Positions 1 to 9,803 of a stretch of 64,000 bases of DNA are shown in pieces. How positions within the stretch are numbered: position 1 is the stretch's first letter; each line of letters opens with the position of its first letter. Position numbers and translations under genes: made by a program. The stretch lies in NCBI RefSeq assembly GCF_023283945.1, contig NZ_JAKIKW010000003.1:1-64000 (forward strand). The letters run 5' to 3'. The notes under the pieces were generated by a model. It ran no database searches. It saw only the letters and a program-made list of their open reading frames with translations, and was not told the origin of the DNA. Source of the DNA: Shewanella gelidimarina (GTDB lineage: Bacteria > Pseudomonadota > Gammaproteobacteria > Enterobacterales > Shewanellaceae).

Positions 1-2016
1 CATGACGCCGGCTTCGAGTACTTCCCCAGTCGCATCTTCAATGGTTGAGGTAATGAGCGGAATATCGTTGGTACCGGTGACAGTCACGGTGACAATTTGA
101 GTGCTGAATGCACCAAACTCATCGGTGACGGTGACTAAGAAGGTCTCGTCGTGGGTTTCACCCGAGGCGAGGGCATCGACCAAGACGTTGTTGGCTAAGG
201 TGTAGCTCCAGACGCCGGTGGTGGCATTAACGCTAAAGCTACCGTAGTCATTGACTTGAGGGACAAAACTCCAGCTCCAACTGGCGCCGTTATCCACATC
301 ACTGGCGGCTAGAGCGCCGCCGGTGGTGGGGTTGCCAGGCTCTGGATCATTACCGCCATCTATTACGCCGGCTTCTAAGACTTCGCCTGTGGCGTCGGCA
401 ATGGTGGAAGTGATCAACGGAATATCATTGGTACCCGTGACGGTCACTGTGACCTGTTGGCTAGCCGACAATCCGTATTCATCTGTTACTGTTATATTAA
501 AAGATTCGGTAACGATATCGCCAAAGGCTAAGCTATCAGCTAGTTCATTACTCAGTGTAAAAGACCAGACCCCGGTGTCTTCATCGAGAGTGAATAGTCC
601 GTATGGGGTCTGAGCAGGGCTATCCAAACTCCATGTAAGCACGGCGCCATCATCAACATCCATCGCCGTTAACGTTCCGCTTGTTTGGGCTTGACCGGCT
701 GTCTCAATATTGCCACCGACTAAAACTCCCGCTTCAATCACGTTACCCATGGCATCTTCCAATGAGGAGGTCACTTCTGGTGCGTCATTTTCTCCGGTAA
801 TAGTAATGATTAAGGTGAGAGAAACCTGATCACCGTCGGCATCTACCAGAAGGTAGTCAAACGATTCAAATACTTGATCACCCAACGCGAGAGCCTGTAT
901 ATCGGTGGATTGCTCATTGAGGGTGTAGGTATAGCTGCCATCAGCAGCAATGGTTAATGATCCATAGTTTCCTGCAATTAAGTTTTCAGTAGTTAAATCT
1001 ATTGAACCTGTCGCGGTGGATACTTGTGTCACCTCCGCTAGGTCAGCTCCTAAGGTGTCGTTAGCTAAAACATTACCTAAAACGCCTTCAAGATTGTCTT
1101 CATTGATGGCATTTACATCGTCAAGACCCGATGGAGCATCATCAACAATACTGGCAGTGACGATTGCTGTTGTTATATCCCCTTGATTATCTGTTAATTG
1201 TACTAAGAATAGTTCTGATAAAATATCTGATTCACTATGGTCTAATGCACTATTAAGTGTGTAGCTGTAGGTGAGGATTGAATTAATTGGATCATAGCTA
1301 GAAATGACAAGTGAGCCGTGTTCACTGGGGATAGTGACGGGGCCAATAAAATTACCATCGACAAATACTTGGACACCGTTAATGGTTAATGCGTTTATTC
1401 CAGCTTGCACCGTGACAGAAACGCTTTCAGCTTGTGATAGTGATGCCATTTGCGGATCTGAGCCATCAGAGAGGTTTTTCTCGTAAAGCATCACCGAACT
1501 AGTTGCAATTGTAGGCAGAGAAAACTGCTCTAAGAAGTTTGGCAACTCCTCTATTCGAGTGGTTTGTACCTGTTCAAAACCGTCAGTGTTATGTCCTGCA
1601 CCTGCAATAGTTTCGTCACCTGAACGGCTTACTGATACGAACCCTCCACCTTCATTTGCTGTTGGGCTTGCTTCGCCTGCAGCAGTATCGGGTAGGTTTA
1701 GAGTTGGATCTTCACCGCTTAAAATTTGTGCCTGTAACGCTGCAATTTCAGGATCAATTGCTTCTGTAATGGTATCCGTCGCTTCAAATCCTGAACTCAC
1801 CACTTCGTTACTGTCTTTGAAGTCAGCTTGTGTGGCGGTAGTACCATCGCTGTATTGAAGTTTAAATGTTGCATCGACGGCGACATTAAACTTAGTATTT
1901 TGGCGTAAGGTATCACCCACTTTTAGTGGGGACGTCTCACCTTGATTATTTTGGCTGTTAACTACGCCAGAAAGTTCAACAATGGTGGCATCCTGCTTTG
2001 AAATATATGTACCCAT
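1..2016 (-). CDS. bpfA: LapA/BpfA-type giant surface adhesin, N-terminal part (runs off left edge)
   Basis: This is the amino-terminal 672 residues of a very large type I secreted biofilm adhesin. Translation from the ATG at 2016 stays open to position 1 and shows no Sec signal peptide, as expected for a type I substrate. The first ~125 residues look like a LapA retention module and end with a TAAG motif at residues 111-114 (context DTAAGEA), the di-alanine site cut by LapG proteases in Pseudomonas LapA. Ig-like/VCBS units follow, with recurring VTVTGTNDIPLITS blocks. In S. oneidensis the adhesin BpfA lies next to hemY in the same way, which supports the symbol. Expected partners (LapG, LapD, type I exporter) are outside the window. 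The start has only a weak ribosome site. Confidence 0.85.
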   Translation of the reverse strand, partial: MGTYISKQDATIVELSGVVNSQNNQGETSPLKVGDTLRQNTKFNVAVDATFKLQYSDGTTATQADFKDSNEVVSSGFEATDTITEAIDPEIAALQAQILSGEDPTLNLPDTAAGEASPTANEGGGFVSVSRSGDETIAGAGHNTDGFEQVQTTRIEELPNFLEQFSLPTIATSSVMLYEKNLSDGSDPQMASLSQAESVSVTVQAGINALTINGVQVFVDGNFIGPVTIPSEHGSLVISSYDPINSILTYSYTLNSALDHSESDILSELFLVQLTDNQGDITTAIVTASIVDDAPSGLDDVNAINEDNLEGVLGNVLANDTLGADLAEVTQVSTATGSIDLTTENLIAGNYGSLTIAADGSYTYTLNEQSTDIQALALGDQVFESFDYLLVDADGDQVSLTLIITITGENDAPEVTSSLEDAMGNVIEAGVLVGGNIETAGQAQTSGTLTAMDVDDGAVLTWSLDSPAQTPYGLFTLDEDTGVWSFTLSNELADSLAFGDIVTESFNITVTDEYGLSASQQVTVTVTGTNDIPLITSTIADATGEVLEAGVIDGGNDPEPGNPTTGGALAASDVDNGASWSWSFVPQVNDYGSFSVNATTGVWSYTLANNVLVDALASGETHDETFLVTVTDEFGAFSTQIVTVTVTGTNDIPLITSTIEDATGEVLEAGVM
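5..1084 (-). repeat. Tandem ~360-bp coding repeats (VCBS/Ig-like units) inside the adhesin
   Basis: Matching landmarks recur every 360 bp: the block beginning acgccggctt at 5 recurs at 365 and, more diverged, at 725. The first two units share long near-identical stretches (compare 59-95 with 419-455). Each unit codes for 120 residues. The spacing is exact, so the array can expand or contract in frame. Confidence 0.75.
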
Positions 2017-2251
2017 AGTGATCTACTCTACTGTCTCATCCGTGAGATAAATGAAGAATAAGTCAGTACTTAGTCATTTAGAATTAGTGTACTGACAGTA
2101 CAAATTTCGTACGTCATTGAAGCGTTGTCAAATGGGCTAAAGTCAAGATGAGTAAGCGATATGTTTACTGAGTTTGATACCCATTTTTAAAAATTAACTT
2201 TATCAACTAGCTAGCTATAAATAGGATGATAGTAGGAGTGTTGGAAATAGA

Positions 2252-2275
2252 AAAAGCCACTAAAAAGTGGCTTTT
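2252..2275 (-). terminator. Rho-independent terminator after hemY
   Basis: Stem AAAAGCCACT / AGTGGCTTTT with a 4-nt AAAA loop (plus-strand reading). On the minus strand it is followed by a T tract, about 27 nt past the hemY stop. Confidence 0.8.
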
Positions 2276-2301
2276 ATATTCAAAATTAATATAAGCGGTA
2301 G

Positions 2302-3468
2302 CTACATTTTTGCAGCGTTACGTCGAGTTTGTAGTGCTCTGTTAAGTTCGCCTTGATGCTCTTGAGCATCGGCGAGAGCATACAAGTTAGTTATATCATC
2401 TTGCAGGTAGCATGCTTTTTGCCACCATATTTTAGCATTGTGGTAGTCGTGATTTTGCTGATAGAGCTTAGCTAAACAGATTTGATAATCAACATTGTCT
2501 TCAAAGTGAGACTCAAGCGTTAGTAGCTGCTTTTTAGCTTCAACATCTGCTGGCAAAAGCACTTGTGATAATGCTTCGAAGATAGGCTTTGAAGGCGCTG
2601 CTTTTAGTTGCTTTTGCAGCAACTTTATCGCTTGTTCTTTTTGGTCAAAATGGCTTAATCCAATGGCGTATTCTGCAATATAGTCTGCTTGCTTTCTTTC
2701 GCCACGAGATAACCAATGCCAGCATTTTTCTAATTCTTGCTCATTGGTTTTCGAAGCGCTTTGCAGTAAGGAAATATTGGTCTCGAGCGAGAGCGTATTA
2801 AAGGCTTCTTCAGTGAGGATCTGCTTTTTACTGACAATAGGTAAGATTAACTTAAGTGCCTGCCAGTCTTGTTGTGCTTGGTATAGATCTACAGCCAGTT
2901 TTAAAACAGGGACTTTACTCTTACTGGTCGGATTTAATTTTTCTAGCTCCTCTCGGGCTAAATCGAGCTCACCTTGTTGTAATAAATAACGGGTACGAGT
3001 AGTACTTACAGCTTTGACCGCTAACGGTTCCAGCTCCGCTTTTGCTAAATATTCATCACGAGCACTAATGTTATTTTGATGCTGAGCAGCACGGGCTGCA
3101 GCAAGTAGATTTAGCGCGGGTATCTCACCTTTTTCGGCGCCTTTAACCATGGCTTTTTCTGCGGCTGGCCAATCTTCTTCTGCTAAGGCTAGTGCGCCCA
3201 TCAGGGTATGTTTTCTTGCCGCCTTTTTACGCCACTTTTCAGGTAAAAGGCGACTGCCAAGAATGAGGTTAAGTACCCACACAACAACAAATTCGACCAC
3301 TTGTAGCAGGCTGTAAAATATAATGAGTGCGATAAAAGCAAATACAATACTGGTTTCAGCTTGGTAGTCTCCAAGGGCAATATAAAGGTATCCTTTATTG
3401 CCTGCGAGGAAAGGGCTTACACATAATCCAAGTAAAATAATGCCAAGATAGACGAGAGCACGAACCAT
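2302..3468 (-). CDS. hemY: HemY family TPR protein of the haem operon
   Basis: HemY (388 aa) is an inner-membrane protein encoded with haem synthesis genes in gammaproteobacteria. It is not the protoporphyrinogen oxidase that carries the same name in Bacillus; its exact role is unresolved. Seen: two hydrophobic segments at roughly residues 1-25 and 38-70, then a long soluble helical region (about 95-388) with TPR-like repeats rich in A, L, Q and E, such as LLAAARAAQHQNNISARDEY. The length matches the family. The start codon overlaps the hemX stop by one base, so it is translationally coupled as the last gene of hemCDXY. A terminator follows at 2252-2275. Confidence 0.9.
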   Translation of the reverse strand: MVRALVYLGIILLGLCVSPFLAGNKGYLYIALGDYQAETSIVFAFIALIIFYSLLQVVEFVVVWVLNLILGSRLLPEKWRKKAARKHTLMGALALAEEDWPAAEKAMVKGAEKGEIPALNLLAAARAAQHQNNISARDEYLAKAELEPLAVKAVSTTRTRYLLQQGELDLAREELEKLNPTSKSKVPVLKLAVDLYQAQQDWQALKLILPIVSKKQILTEEAFNTLSLETNISLLQSASKTNEQELEKCWHWLSRGERKQADYIAEYAIGLSHFDQKEQAIKLLQKQLKAAPSKPIFEALSQVLLPADVEAKKQLLTLESHFEDNVDYQICLAKLYQQNHDYHNAKIWWQKACYLQDDITNLYALADAQEHQGELNRALQTRRNAAKM

Positions 3469-4619
3469 TATTGTGTCTCCTCAGTCATCAAGTCACCGTA
3501 TGTCACCAATTGATTTAGTAAGTTAGATGAATCAAAACGCTCAATTGACGCCGTTTGAATCTTTAAGGTTTCCAGTGCGTCGAGTGTGGCTAACGCGTCG
3601 ATGACATGTTGATCTTCTAGGTCAAAATATTGATAAACCCACTTTCTAGCCAATTTAACCGAATTGCGGTAATTGACTTGATCTTGTCTGTAAAGCGCGA
3701 GTTGAGCTTGTAGTAACTTGTTACGTGTATTTTCAACTAGATACCACTGTTGATCAGGCTCTAATAGTGGTGCAGCATCAGTGGTTCGCTTTCTAATAAT
3801 GACAAAGTCATCGATGAGTGCTTGCCAAGATTTGGCTAGATTTGATTGCCAGTCATCCAGTGAGGTACTTACCTCGGTGTCTTTTAGTTCTTCTGCTGAA
3901 AAATGCGTCTCAGCGCGATTTAGCGGTAAGGTTTCTAGTCCTTCAATAAGCGTATCTAGGGTTAATACCGTGCCTGCTATATCAGTGTTTTTTATCGATG
4001 CTGTTGCTGCTATATCATTTGCTAATGCCTTTCTTAATGGCATTAAAGAGGGATCGCGCATTGACTTAATACGTTCATCCGCCGCCTTCAATAAGCTCGT
4101 TGCTGTGCTTGGATCTTGCTCCAGCCATAACTTCTGCCCAGCAAGTCTGACGAGGTATTTAGCTTCTTCTGCTCGCCAGTGATTGGGGTTACGTTGAGCA
4201 ATAATCGATACGCGTTCTTGCAACTGTTCTTGCTCGGTTTGAGCGGTTGAAAGGGCTAAATCTACATTAGATTTGAACTGGCTTTGTTGCTGTTCTAAAA
4301 AGGCGATCCGTTGATTTGGCTTAACAAGCTCAGCTTGTATTTTTTGCTCTAAAGCCAGCGACTGTGCTTTTTGAGCTTCGAGCTGTTGATAAAGATAATA
4401 CCCGCCTGCCGCTGCTGCAAAAGTGACCATCAGCAGAATAAAGAGGGTAATAATAATCCCCCAAGGAGCTGATTGATTAGATTCAGTCGGCGTGTCGTTG
4501 ACAGCATGCTGTGAGGTACTGGTTTGTGGTTCTGACTGAGCGTCGATAGCTGGTTGCGCCGCAATGGTTGTTTCAGGCCTTGGCTCGCTAGAGCTGACGT
4601 CAGTGTGCTTGTTTTCCAT
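3468..4619 (-). CDS. hemX: HemX family membrane protein of the haem operon
   Basis: HemX-type protein, 383 aa from the chosen start. Seen: an acidic, Ser/Thr/Gln-rich cytoplasmic N-terminus, one membrane span (WGIIITLFILLMVTFAAAAG, about residues 53-75), a coiled-coil rich in Q/E/K, and a helical periplasmic domain. The ATG at 4619 is preferred over an upstream in-frame ATG at 4664 because an AAGGA ribosome site lies 7 nt before it and the protein then begins MENKHTDV. E. coli HemX was long annotated as a uroporphyrinogen methylase from its position, but no SAM-binding motif is seen here. Third gene of hemCDXY. Confidence 0.88.
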   Translation of the reverse strand: MENKHTDVSSSEPRPETTIAAQPAIDAQSEPQTSTSQHAVNDTPTESNQSAPWGIIITLFILLMVTFAAAAGGYYLYQQLEAQKAQSLALEQKIQAELVKPNQRIAFLEQQQSQFKSNVDLALSTAQTEQEQLQERVSIIAQRNPNHWRAEEAKYLVRLAGQKLWLEQDPSTATSLLKAADERIKSMRDPSLMPLRKALANDIAATASIKNTDIAGTVLTLDTLIEGLETLPLNRAETHFSAEELKDTEVSTSLDDWQSNLAKSWQALIDDFVIIRKRTTDAAPLLEPDQQWYLVENTRNKLLQAQLALYRQDQVNYRNSVKLARKWVYQYFDLEDQHVIDALATLDALETLKIQTASIERFDSSNLLNQLVTYGDLMTEETQ

Positions 4620-4685
4620 TAAACAGTCCTTGAAAGCGATGATGCTGCAGTAAAACGAGTACATTACTAATGTTAGTGTGACAGG

Positions 4686-5414
4686 CTATAAAGATAGCGT
4701 AGTCAGCATGGCATTAGTATTAGCGGCTTTAGCATTGGTTACGGTACTTAAGCCGTATGCGATAGCTTTGTCATATACTCGGGAGCTTGGGACTATAATA
4801 TGACAAGTTTGCAGCCATGCAAATAGTTCATTTGGAACAGTTTTGACGAGGTTATCGAGAATATCGCCACTGGTTATGATGATAGTGTCTATACCGAAGG
4901 TTTGCCATTGTTGGCAAATATTGGAAATATCTAACTCCGGACAGCCTCTTTGATAGACTTCCCAGTAACTCAAATTAGCTTTTCGTTGGCAAAGTTCAAG
5001 TGCTAAATCTTCTCGGCCACCCACGCCACGAACAATGACGATATTCTTATCATCCACATGTTTTAATTTTGCTAAACTGAGTAACCCTTCCGTTTGCTGG
5101 CAATCAACAGGGGCTTTTTCGGCGTTAATGCCAAGTGCTTTTAAGGCTAAATAGGTGGCTTCGCCAACGGCAAAGTATTGTGCTGATGATGGCCATTTAT
5201 CAGCAATTGCAGTTGATGCGAATTTGACAGCATTAGTACTAATGAAGATGAAGATATCAGCTTGTTGTAACACGCTGTCTATCTGTTGAGTTTCGAGGTT
5301 TGAAGTGGGTTTTACGTGTAATAAAGGCGTCGTAAGGTAAGAGACGTTTCTTAACGATAACGCCTCTTCCATTAACTGATTACGCCCTTGAGGGCGTGTC
5401 AGTAGTACTTTCAT
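4686..5414 (-). CDS. hemD: Uroporphyrinogen-III synthase
   Basis: HemD closes and inverts ring D of hydroxymethylbilane to make uroporphyrinogen III, the branch point to haem and sirohaem. It is a 242-aa cytosolic protein with weak overall conservation, but the N-terminus MKVLLTRPQGRNQ, the FISTNAVKF segment and the C-terminal IIITSGDILDNL region fit the two-lobed HemD fold. It sits directly after hemC (9-nt gap) and before hemX. A TTG at 5417 is in frame just upstream; the ATG at 5414 is preferred because the protein then starts MKVLLTRP. Confidence 0.9.
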   Translation of the reverse strand: MKVLLTRPQGRNQLMEEALSLRNVSYLTTPLLHVKPTSNLETQQIDSVLQQADIFIFISTNAVKFASTAIADKWPSSAQYFAVGEATYLALKALGINAEKAPVDCQQTEGLLSLAKLKHVDDKNIVIVRGVGGREDLALELCQRKANLSYWEVYQRGCPELDISNICQQWQTFGIDTIIITSGDILDNLVKTVPNELFAWLQTCHIIVPSSRVYDKAIAYGLSTVTNAKAANTNAMLTTLSL

Positions 5415-5423
5415 CAATACGAT

Positions 5424-6356
5424 TTACGCTTTTGCATATACAGCATCAAGAATCGTTTTAGCGCCTTTGGCTAGCAACTCTTCAGCAAGTGCTATACCTA
5501 GCTTTTCGGCGTCGTCTTTGTGGCCAGATGAAGCCGCTTCGATAATTTGGCTACCATCTGGGTTACCCACTAGACCACGAAGGTTTAATGTGTCGCCGTC
5601 AAGTTCTGCATAAGCACCAATGGGAACTTGGCAACCACCTTCAAGGCGAGTATTCATTGCGCGTTCAGCAGTAACGCGAAGGCGAGTTTCTAAATGCTCA
5701 AGTGGGGCTAGTAGTGCTTTTACGCGAGTATCAGCGGTACGACATTCAATACCGACGGCGCCTTGGCCATTGGCAGGTAATGAGTCTTCAGCAGAGATAA
5801 AGCTGGTAATTCTACTTTCAAGCTTTAAACGCTTAAGGCCTGCTGCTGCAAGGATAATAGCATCATAGTTACCCGCATCTAACTTTGCTAAACGCGTACC
5901 AACGTTACCACGTAGATCTTTGATTTGCAGATCTGGACGTGCTGCACGAATTTGGCATTGACGACGCAAACTAGAAGTACCAACAACCGCACCTTGAGGC
6001 AGTTCATTAATGCTCTTAAAGTCATTTGAAACAAATGCGTCACGGGGATCTTCACGCTCACAAATGACTTCAAGACCTAAGCCTTCAGGAAAGTCGACAG
6101 GAACGTCTTTCATTGAATGAACGGCAATATCGGCTCTGTCTTCTAGTATGGCCACTTCAAGTTCTTTCACGAACAAGCCTTTACCACCCACTTTAGCAAG
6201 AGGCGTATCTAAGATGATGTCACCTTTAGTGCTCATTGGCAGCAATTCAACAGTGAGGCCTTGATGGATTCTTTCCAGTTCAGCTTTCACAAATTCAGCT
6301 TGCCACATGGCAAGAGGGCTCTTACGTGTTGCGATACGGATTACATTTTGAGACAT
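5424..6356 (-). CDS. hemC: Hydroxymethylbilane synthase (porphobilinogen deaminase)
   Basis: HemC polymerises four porphobilinogens into hydroxymethylbilane in the cytosol. The 310-aa length equals the family norm. Seen: N-terminal [18 protein letters not shown], the substrate-binding loop SMKDVP near residue 81, the GTSSLRR arginine motif (127-132), and the [12 protein letters not shown] motif whose Cys242 carries the dipyrromethane cofactor. First gene of hemCDXY, transcribed divergently from cyaA out of a shared 199-bp region. Confidence 0.97.
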   Translation of the reverse strand: MSQNVIRIATRKSPLAMWQAEFVKAELERIHQGLTVELLPMSTKGDIILDTPLAKVGGKGLFVKELEVAILEDRADIAVHSMKDVPVDFPEGLGLEVICEREDPRDAFVSNDFKSINELPQGAVVGTSSLRRQCQIRAARPDLQIKDLRGNVGTRLAKLDAGNYDAIILAAAGLKRLKLESRITSFISAEDSLPANGQGAVGIECRTADTRVKALLAPLEHLETRLRVTAERAMNTRLEGGCQVPIGAYAELDGDTLNLRGLVGNPDGSQIIEAASSGHKDDAEKLGIALAEELLAKGAKTILDAVYAKA

Positions 6357-6470
6357 GCAGAATATTCCATCTTAGATCTTAGTTGCACCAATGCTAACAT
6401 TGCCCGAAAGCAGATGTAACGTTATGCTGCTAATTCTTTGAAGTACACCCCGTTATATCCTGTTAAGAAG

Positions 6471-6486
6471 TGTGATCTTGGTCACG
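6471..6486 (+). promoter_or_regulatory. CRP (cAMP receptor protein) binding site upstream of cyaA
   Basis: TGTGA-TCTTGG-TCACG matches the CRP consensus TGTGA-N6-TCACA at 9 of 10 core bases. It lies 70 bp before the cyaA start and between the divergent hemC and cyaA genes. E. coli cyaA is repressed by cAMP-CRP at a comparable place, so feedback control is the natural reading. An effect on hemC is also possible. Confidence 0.7.
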
Positions 6487-6555
6487 CTCGCTTGCCGTTG
6501 AACATTTTGACGTATACATTAGACATAGCAATTTATATTAAGGAGTGGACTCAGT

Positions 6556-8979
6556 TTGGCAGAAAAGCTCGATATGCTCGAATGTGCAGCTGAAAGATTG
6601 GATTGTATTCGATATGCGAGAGCGAGTGCGTTATTGTCGCCACTTAAACGGTATTTGCTACGCCTAATCCCCGTTTTATTACACCATCATTCAGATAAAC
6701 TCCCCGGTTATAATGGACCGCTTACGCCCAATGGGATTTTTGATTTCCATTTAAATGCGGAAGATTTTGAAGCTTGTGACACTCTCGATATTACCGTGCC
6801 GCCCAATGCCATTAAGCCTAACCCGCTTATAGAGGGTGTTTATAGTATGGGGAGCACGGCTAGCTTTGGGCAAAATTCTCAAAGTGATATCGATGTTTGG
6901 CTGATCCACAATAAGTCGATGAGTCAGAACCAATGTGAGTTATTAGCGCAGAAAGCGAGTTTGTTAACCCAGTGGTTTGCGCAATTTGATTTCGAAGTGA
7001 ATATTTATTTGGTGCATCCTCAACAATTCGTTATGGCCCAAGATGGTCAAAAAGATCTGTACAGCAGTATGGGCCATGAGCATAGCGGTAGTGCGCAGCA
7101 TTGGCTGTTGCTTGAAGAGTTTTACCGTAGTCATTTTACATTGGCCGGAAAGGTGATTGCGTGGTGGCCACAAGCTAAAAAAAGAGCCCATTTACTATCG
7201 CTTGGTGATGCTCGGGCATTACCTGCTAGCGAATATTTTGGCGCATCATTGTGGCAGCTATACAAGGGAGTAGAAAAACCGCATAAGGCGTTGCTAAAGG
7301 TTCTACTTTTAGAAGCTTACGCGAGTGAATACCCCCATACTCGTTTGGTGAGTGACCGTATTTGGAAGCGCACTCTAGAGGGCGATTTCTCTGCAGGAAA
7401 CGATGCTTATTATCTATTGTACGAGTCTATTGAAACTTATTTACTAAAGTTGGGTGATGCGAGAAGACTTGAGATCACTCGTCGTTGCTTTTACCTTAAA
7501 TGCGGTGTGAGGCTCAGTTTATCTGAACAAGCAAAAGATTGGCGTTATTACAAAATACATCAACTGGTTGAAAACTGGGGCTGGGCACCAAGCTTAGTTG
7601 AAACACTCGATAATTGTGAGCATTGGCATTGTGGCCAGTTGCAGTGGTTTAATGAGCAACTTAATGAGCTAATGCTGGGGAGTTATCAAACGCTGTTGCA
7701 CTTTGCTTCTGCACATCGCTTGAGTGAGAGCTTGAGGATTTCAGAATTAGGTCTGTTGACCCGTAAGTTACATACCTACTTTAGTGAAGATGAGCATCAA
7801 ATTATGACGCTTAATCAACTCTGGAGCCGCTCAATTACAGAAGAGCATCTTTCGATTATCTATAGTGAACAGGACAAAAATTACTATCTATATCGATGTG
7901 CACCCAATCCCAAACAATTTCTGCAACACAGTGCTGTTTATCATTCGAAGAGCAAAGCTAAGTTGTTGGTGTGGGCGTCACTCAATGGTATTTCAGTGCA
8001 AAGCACTCGCTGGTATGAAGTTAAGAAGAGCAAGCGCAGAGCTGAATTTTTAACTCGAGCGGCCAAGCGTCTTGATGGTTTGATCGATCTTGCTTCAATG
8101 AAAGTATCAAAAATGGCGCTTTGTCAGCCTTGGCATTTTAAGAAATTGGTATTTCTGCTCAACTTTAATAGTGATCCAACAGAGCAGTGGCTTGGGCAAG
8201 AGATAATGGCTGATTATTTGAATAGTAATGTTTTTTCAATGGGCAAGCATAAAACCAATATGCTGGGGTCTATTGATGTTATTAGCTTAAATAGTTGGGG
8301 AGAGTGGCATTGTAATCATTTTGAAGGCGAGAAAGCGATTTTAGAAGCGCTGGCTTCTGTGACTCCCGGAATGAGAAGGGCGACGCACGAGGTGTGCATT
8401 GAGGTTATTAGCTGCTCAAGTAAGCTTCGTTCGCAAACTGAACGCAGTGTTAAAAATCTGCTAGATAGAGCGGTTCGCTTAACGGATCAAGCTCAAGATT
8501 CATCTACCTTGGTTTATCCACTCAAAGTGGGTTCCATCCGCTATGGTATCTTCTTTAATAATCGCGGTATGCATTTCGAAAACCTAAGCGATGCAAAGTC
8601 CTTTTATCAGCAGCTTTCAAAAAGAAAACTGGTTGAAATACCGCGCCCAGAACTCGGCAATGAACCTTTTTCAAAGCTCCCCTCGGTTATTCAAGACTAT
8701 GCCGCAAAAGGGGCGGTTCAGTACTTTTTACGCCAACGTGTAGAAGGGCTCGATGTGTTTATTTTAGATGAGAATAATGCGTTAAATCATTATGTTCAAG
8801 AGGGTGCTGACGTTGAAGGATTAGTGAGCCAGGTGAGTCATCATCACGCATTTAATGATTCAGTTTTAGAGAAAGAGCAGTTTAATATGCCACAATTTTT
8901 TAAATTGGAACGCGTCAAAGGTCAGCTTATTGCGTTGCCTTTTGGTGTTTCAAAGGAGGCTTACGAGGTAGAGTTTTAA
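6556..8979 (+). CDS. cyaA: Class I adenylate cyclase
   Basis: CyaA makes cAMP from ATP and feeds CRP-dependent control, which in Shewanella covers much of anaerobic respiration. 807 aa, a little shorter than the E. coli enzyme. Seen: the N-terminal catalytic domain (about 1-450) with the nucleotidyltransferase-like GSTASFGQNSQSDIDVWLIH motif near residue 98, supplying the GS and DxD residues, then a large C-terminal regulatory region. It starts with TTG, as in E. coli cyaA; the choice is fixed by AAGGAG at 6540-6545 and the absence of a nearer ATG. A CRP site is upstream and cyaY is convergent. Confidence 0.96.
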   Translation: MAEKLDMLECAAERLDCIRYARASALLSPLKRYLLRLIPVLLHHHSDKLPGYNGPLTPNGIFDFHLNAEDFEACDTLDITVPPNAIKPNPLIEGVYSMGSTASFGQNSQSDIDVWLIHNKSMSQNQCELLAQKASLLTQWFAQFDFEVNIYLVHPQQFVMAQDGQKDLYSSMGHEHSGSAQHWLLLEEFYRSHFTLAGKVIAWWPQAKKRAHLLSLGDARALPASEYFGASLWQLYKGVEKPHKALLKVLLLEAYASEYPHTRLVSDRIWKRTLEGDFSAGNDAYYLLYESIETYLLKLGDARRLEITRRCFYLKCGVRLSLSEQAKDWRYYKIHQLVENWGWAPSLVETLDNCEHWHCGQLQWFNEQLNELMLGSYQTLLHFASAHRLSESLRISELGLLTRKLHTYFSEDEHQIMTLNQLWSRSITEEHLSIIYSEQDKNYYLYRCAPNPKQFLQHSAVYHSKSKAKLLVWASLNGISVQSTRWYEVKKSKRRAEFLTRAAKRLDGLIDLASMKVSKMALCQPWHFKKLVFLLNFNSDPTEQWLGQEIMADYLNSNVFSMGKHKTNMLGSIDVISLNSWGEWHCNHFEGEKAILEALASVTPGMRRATHEVCIEVISCSSKLRSQTERSVKNLLDRAVRLTDQAQDSSTLVYPLKVGSIRYGIFFNNRGMHFENLSDAKSFYQQLSKRKLVEIPRPELGNEPFSKLPSVIQDYAAKGAVQYFLRQRVEGLDVFILDENNALNHYVQEGADVEGLVSQVSHHHAFNDSVLEKEQFNMPQFFKLERVKGQLIALPFGVSKEAYEVEF

Positions 8980-9003
8980 GTTTGGGAGGAGGTGTTATAA
9001 AAA

Positions 9004-9016
9004 GAGGAGTTTCCTC
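9004..9016 (-). terminator. Probable terminator after cyaY (convergent with cyaA)
   Basis: On the minus strand GAGGA-AAC-TCCTC is followed by TTTTTATAA. A longer pairing GGAGGAGG (8985-8992) with CCTCCTCC (9013-9020) is also possible and could serve cyaA. Confidence 0.5.
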
Positions 9017-9030
9017 CTCCTTAATAAACA

Positions 9031-9360
9031 CTAGATATCTAGCTTTAGCCCACTTTGCTTGAAAATAGACTCGATAACAAATGGCATGAATTCAGTGTCG
9101 TTACGCTGATCTAACCACTTACCTTCAATATAGGCAAAATGATAACCACCAAACTGCGTTGCTAACCAAATCTCATGCATTGGCTCTTGCTTGTTGATCA
9201 CTATCTTAGAGTTGCCGTTAAATTCTAATTGTAAGACATTACCAGAACCATCGACATCGACGTCAGCATCTTGCTCGTCAATAAGAACCTCTAACGCATT
9301 ATCAATTGCTTGAAACATTTCATCGGCAAGTTGATGAAATTCGAAATCTGTTATAGCCAT
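9031..9360 (-). CDS. cyaY: Frataxin-like iron donor CyaY
   Basis: CyaY binds iron at an acidic ridge and modulates Fe-S assembly on IscU in the cytosol. 109 aa, the usual length. Seen: the acidic first helix ([30 protein letters not shown]), then beta strands with the frataxin signature [20 protein letters not shown] and W(L)DQR near residue 85. Monocistronic and convergent with cyaA, an arrangement conserved in gammaproteobacteria. Confidence 0.95.
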   Translation of the reverse strand: MAITDFEFHQLADEMFQAIDNALEVLIDEQDADVDVDGSGNVLQLEFNGNSKIVINKQEPMHEIWLATQFGGYHFAYIEGKWLDQRNDTEFMPFVIESIFKQSGLKLDI

Positions 9361-9803
9361 GCTAATTATTCCTCAGATTTTTAAGATTGCAGTTAATGGA
9401 GCTAATACTACCAATCCAATCTGCGATTACCAATCACATTAATTTTGGGGTTATTGAGTTCTGATGTGTTTAGACTTAACTTTAAATACTTAAGCTTCTG
9501 TTTATTATCCGTTTAATTATCTTGTTTGTCTGAGTTGTTGCGCGTGTTTGATAGCGTAAAATATCGATAAATAAACGGCTAGTGCCTATTAACCCATCAC
9601 GTGGCTATCTTTTAGCTGTTTATCTTAGTAAAACATAGATTACTGGGGACTAAATAACTGTAGAAACAGCGGATATAAATGCGTTATAGGCTTGACTGAT
9701 AATGGCCTTGTCTGCAAACATCAAGAATAACTATTTTTGCCACACAGCAGGACGTTGACATGGGTTGCTCCTGTCTTAGGTCATTGCGCTAAAGGGTCAA
9801 CCG
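9361..9803 (+). other. 443-bp divergent intergenic region, cyaY / lptM
   Basis: AT-rich, no open frame worth reporting, no tRNA, no clear operator. It must hold the promoters for cyaY (leftward) and lptM-lysA-dapF (rightward); no -35/-10 pair here is convincing by eye. Confidence 0.5.

Noticed and set aside
323..1858. Plus-strand open frames of 60-99 codons opposite the adhesin
   Set aside because: They are antisense to the clearly coding minus-strand adhesin repeats, have no ribosome sites and show its codon pattern in reverse.
3781..4182. 133-codon plus-strand frame opposite hemX
   Set aside because: Shadow of hemX in the haem operon; no start signal.
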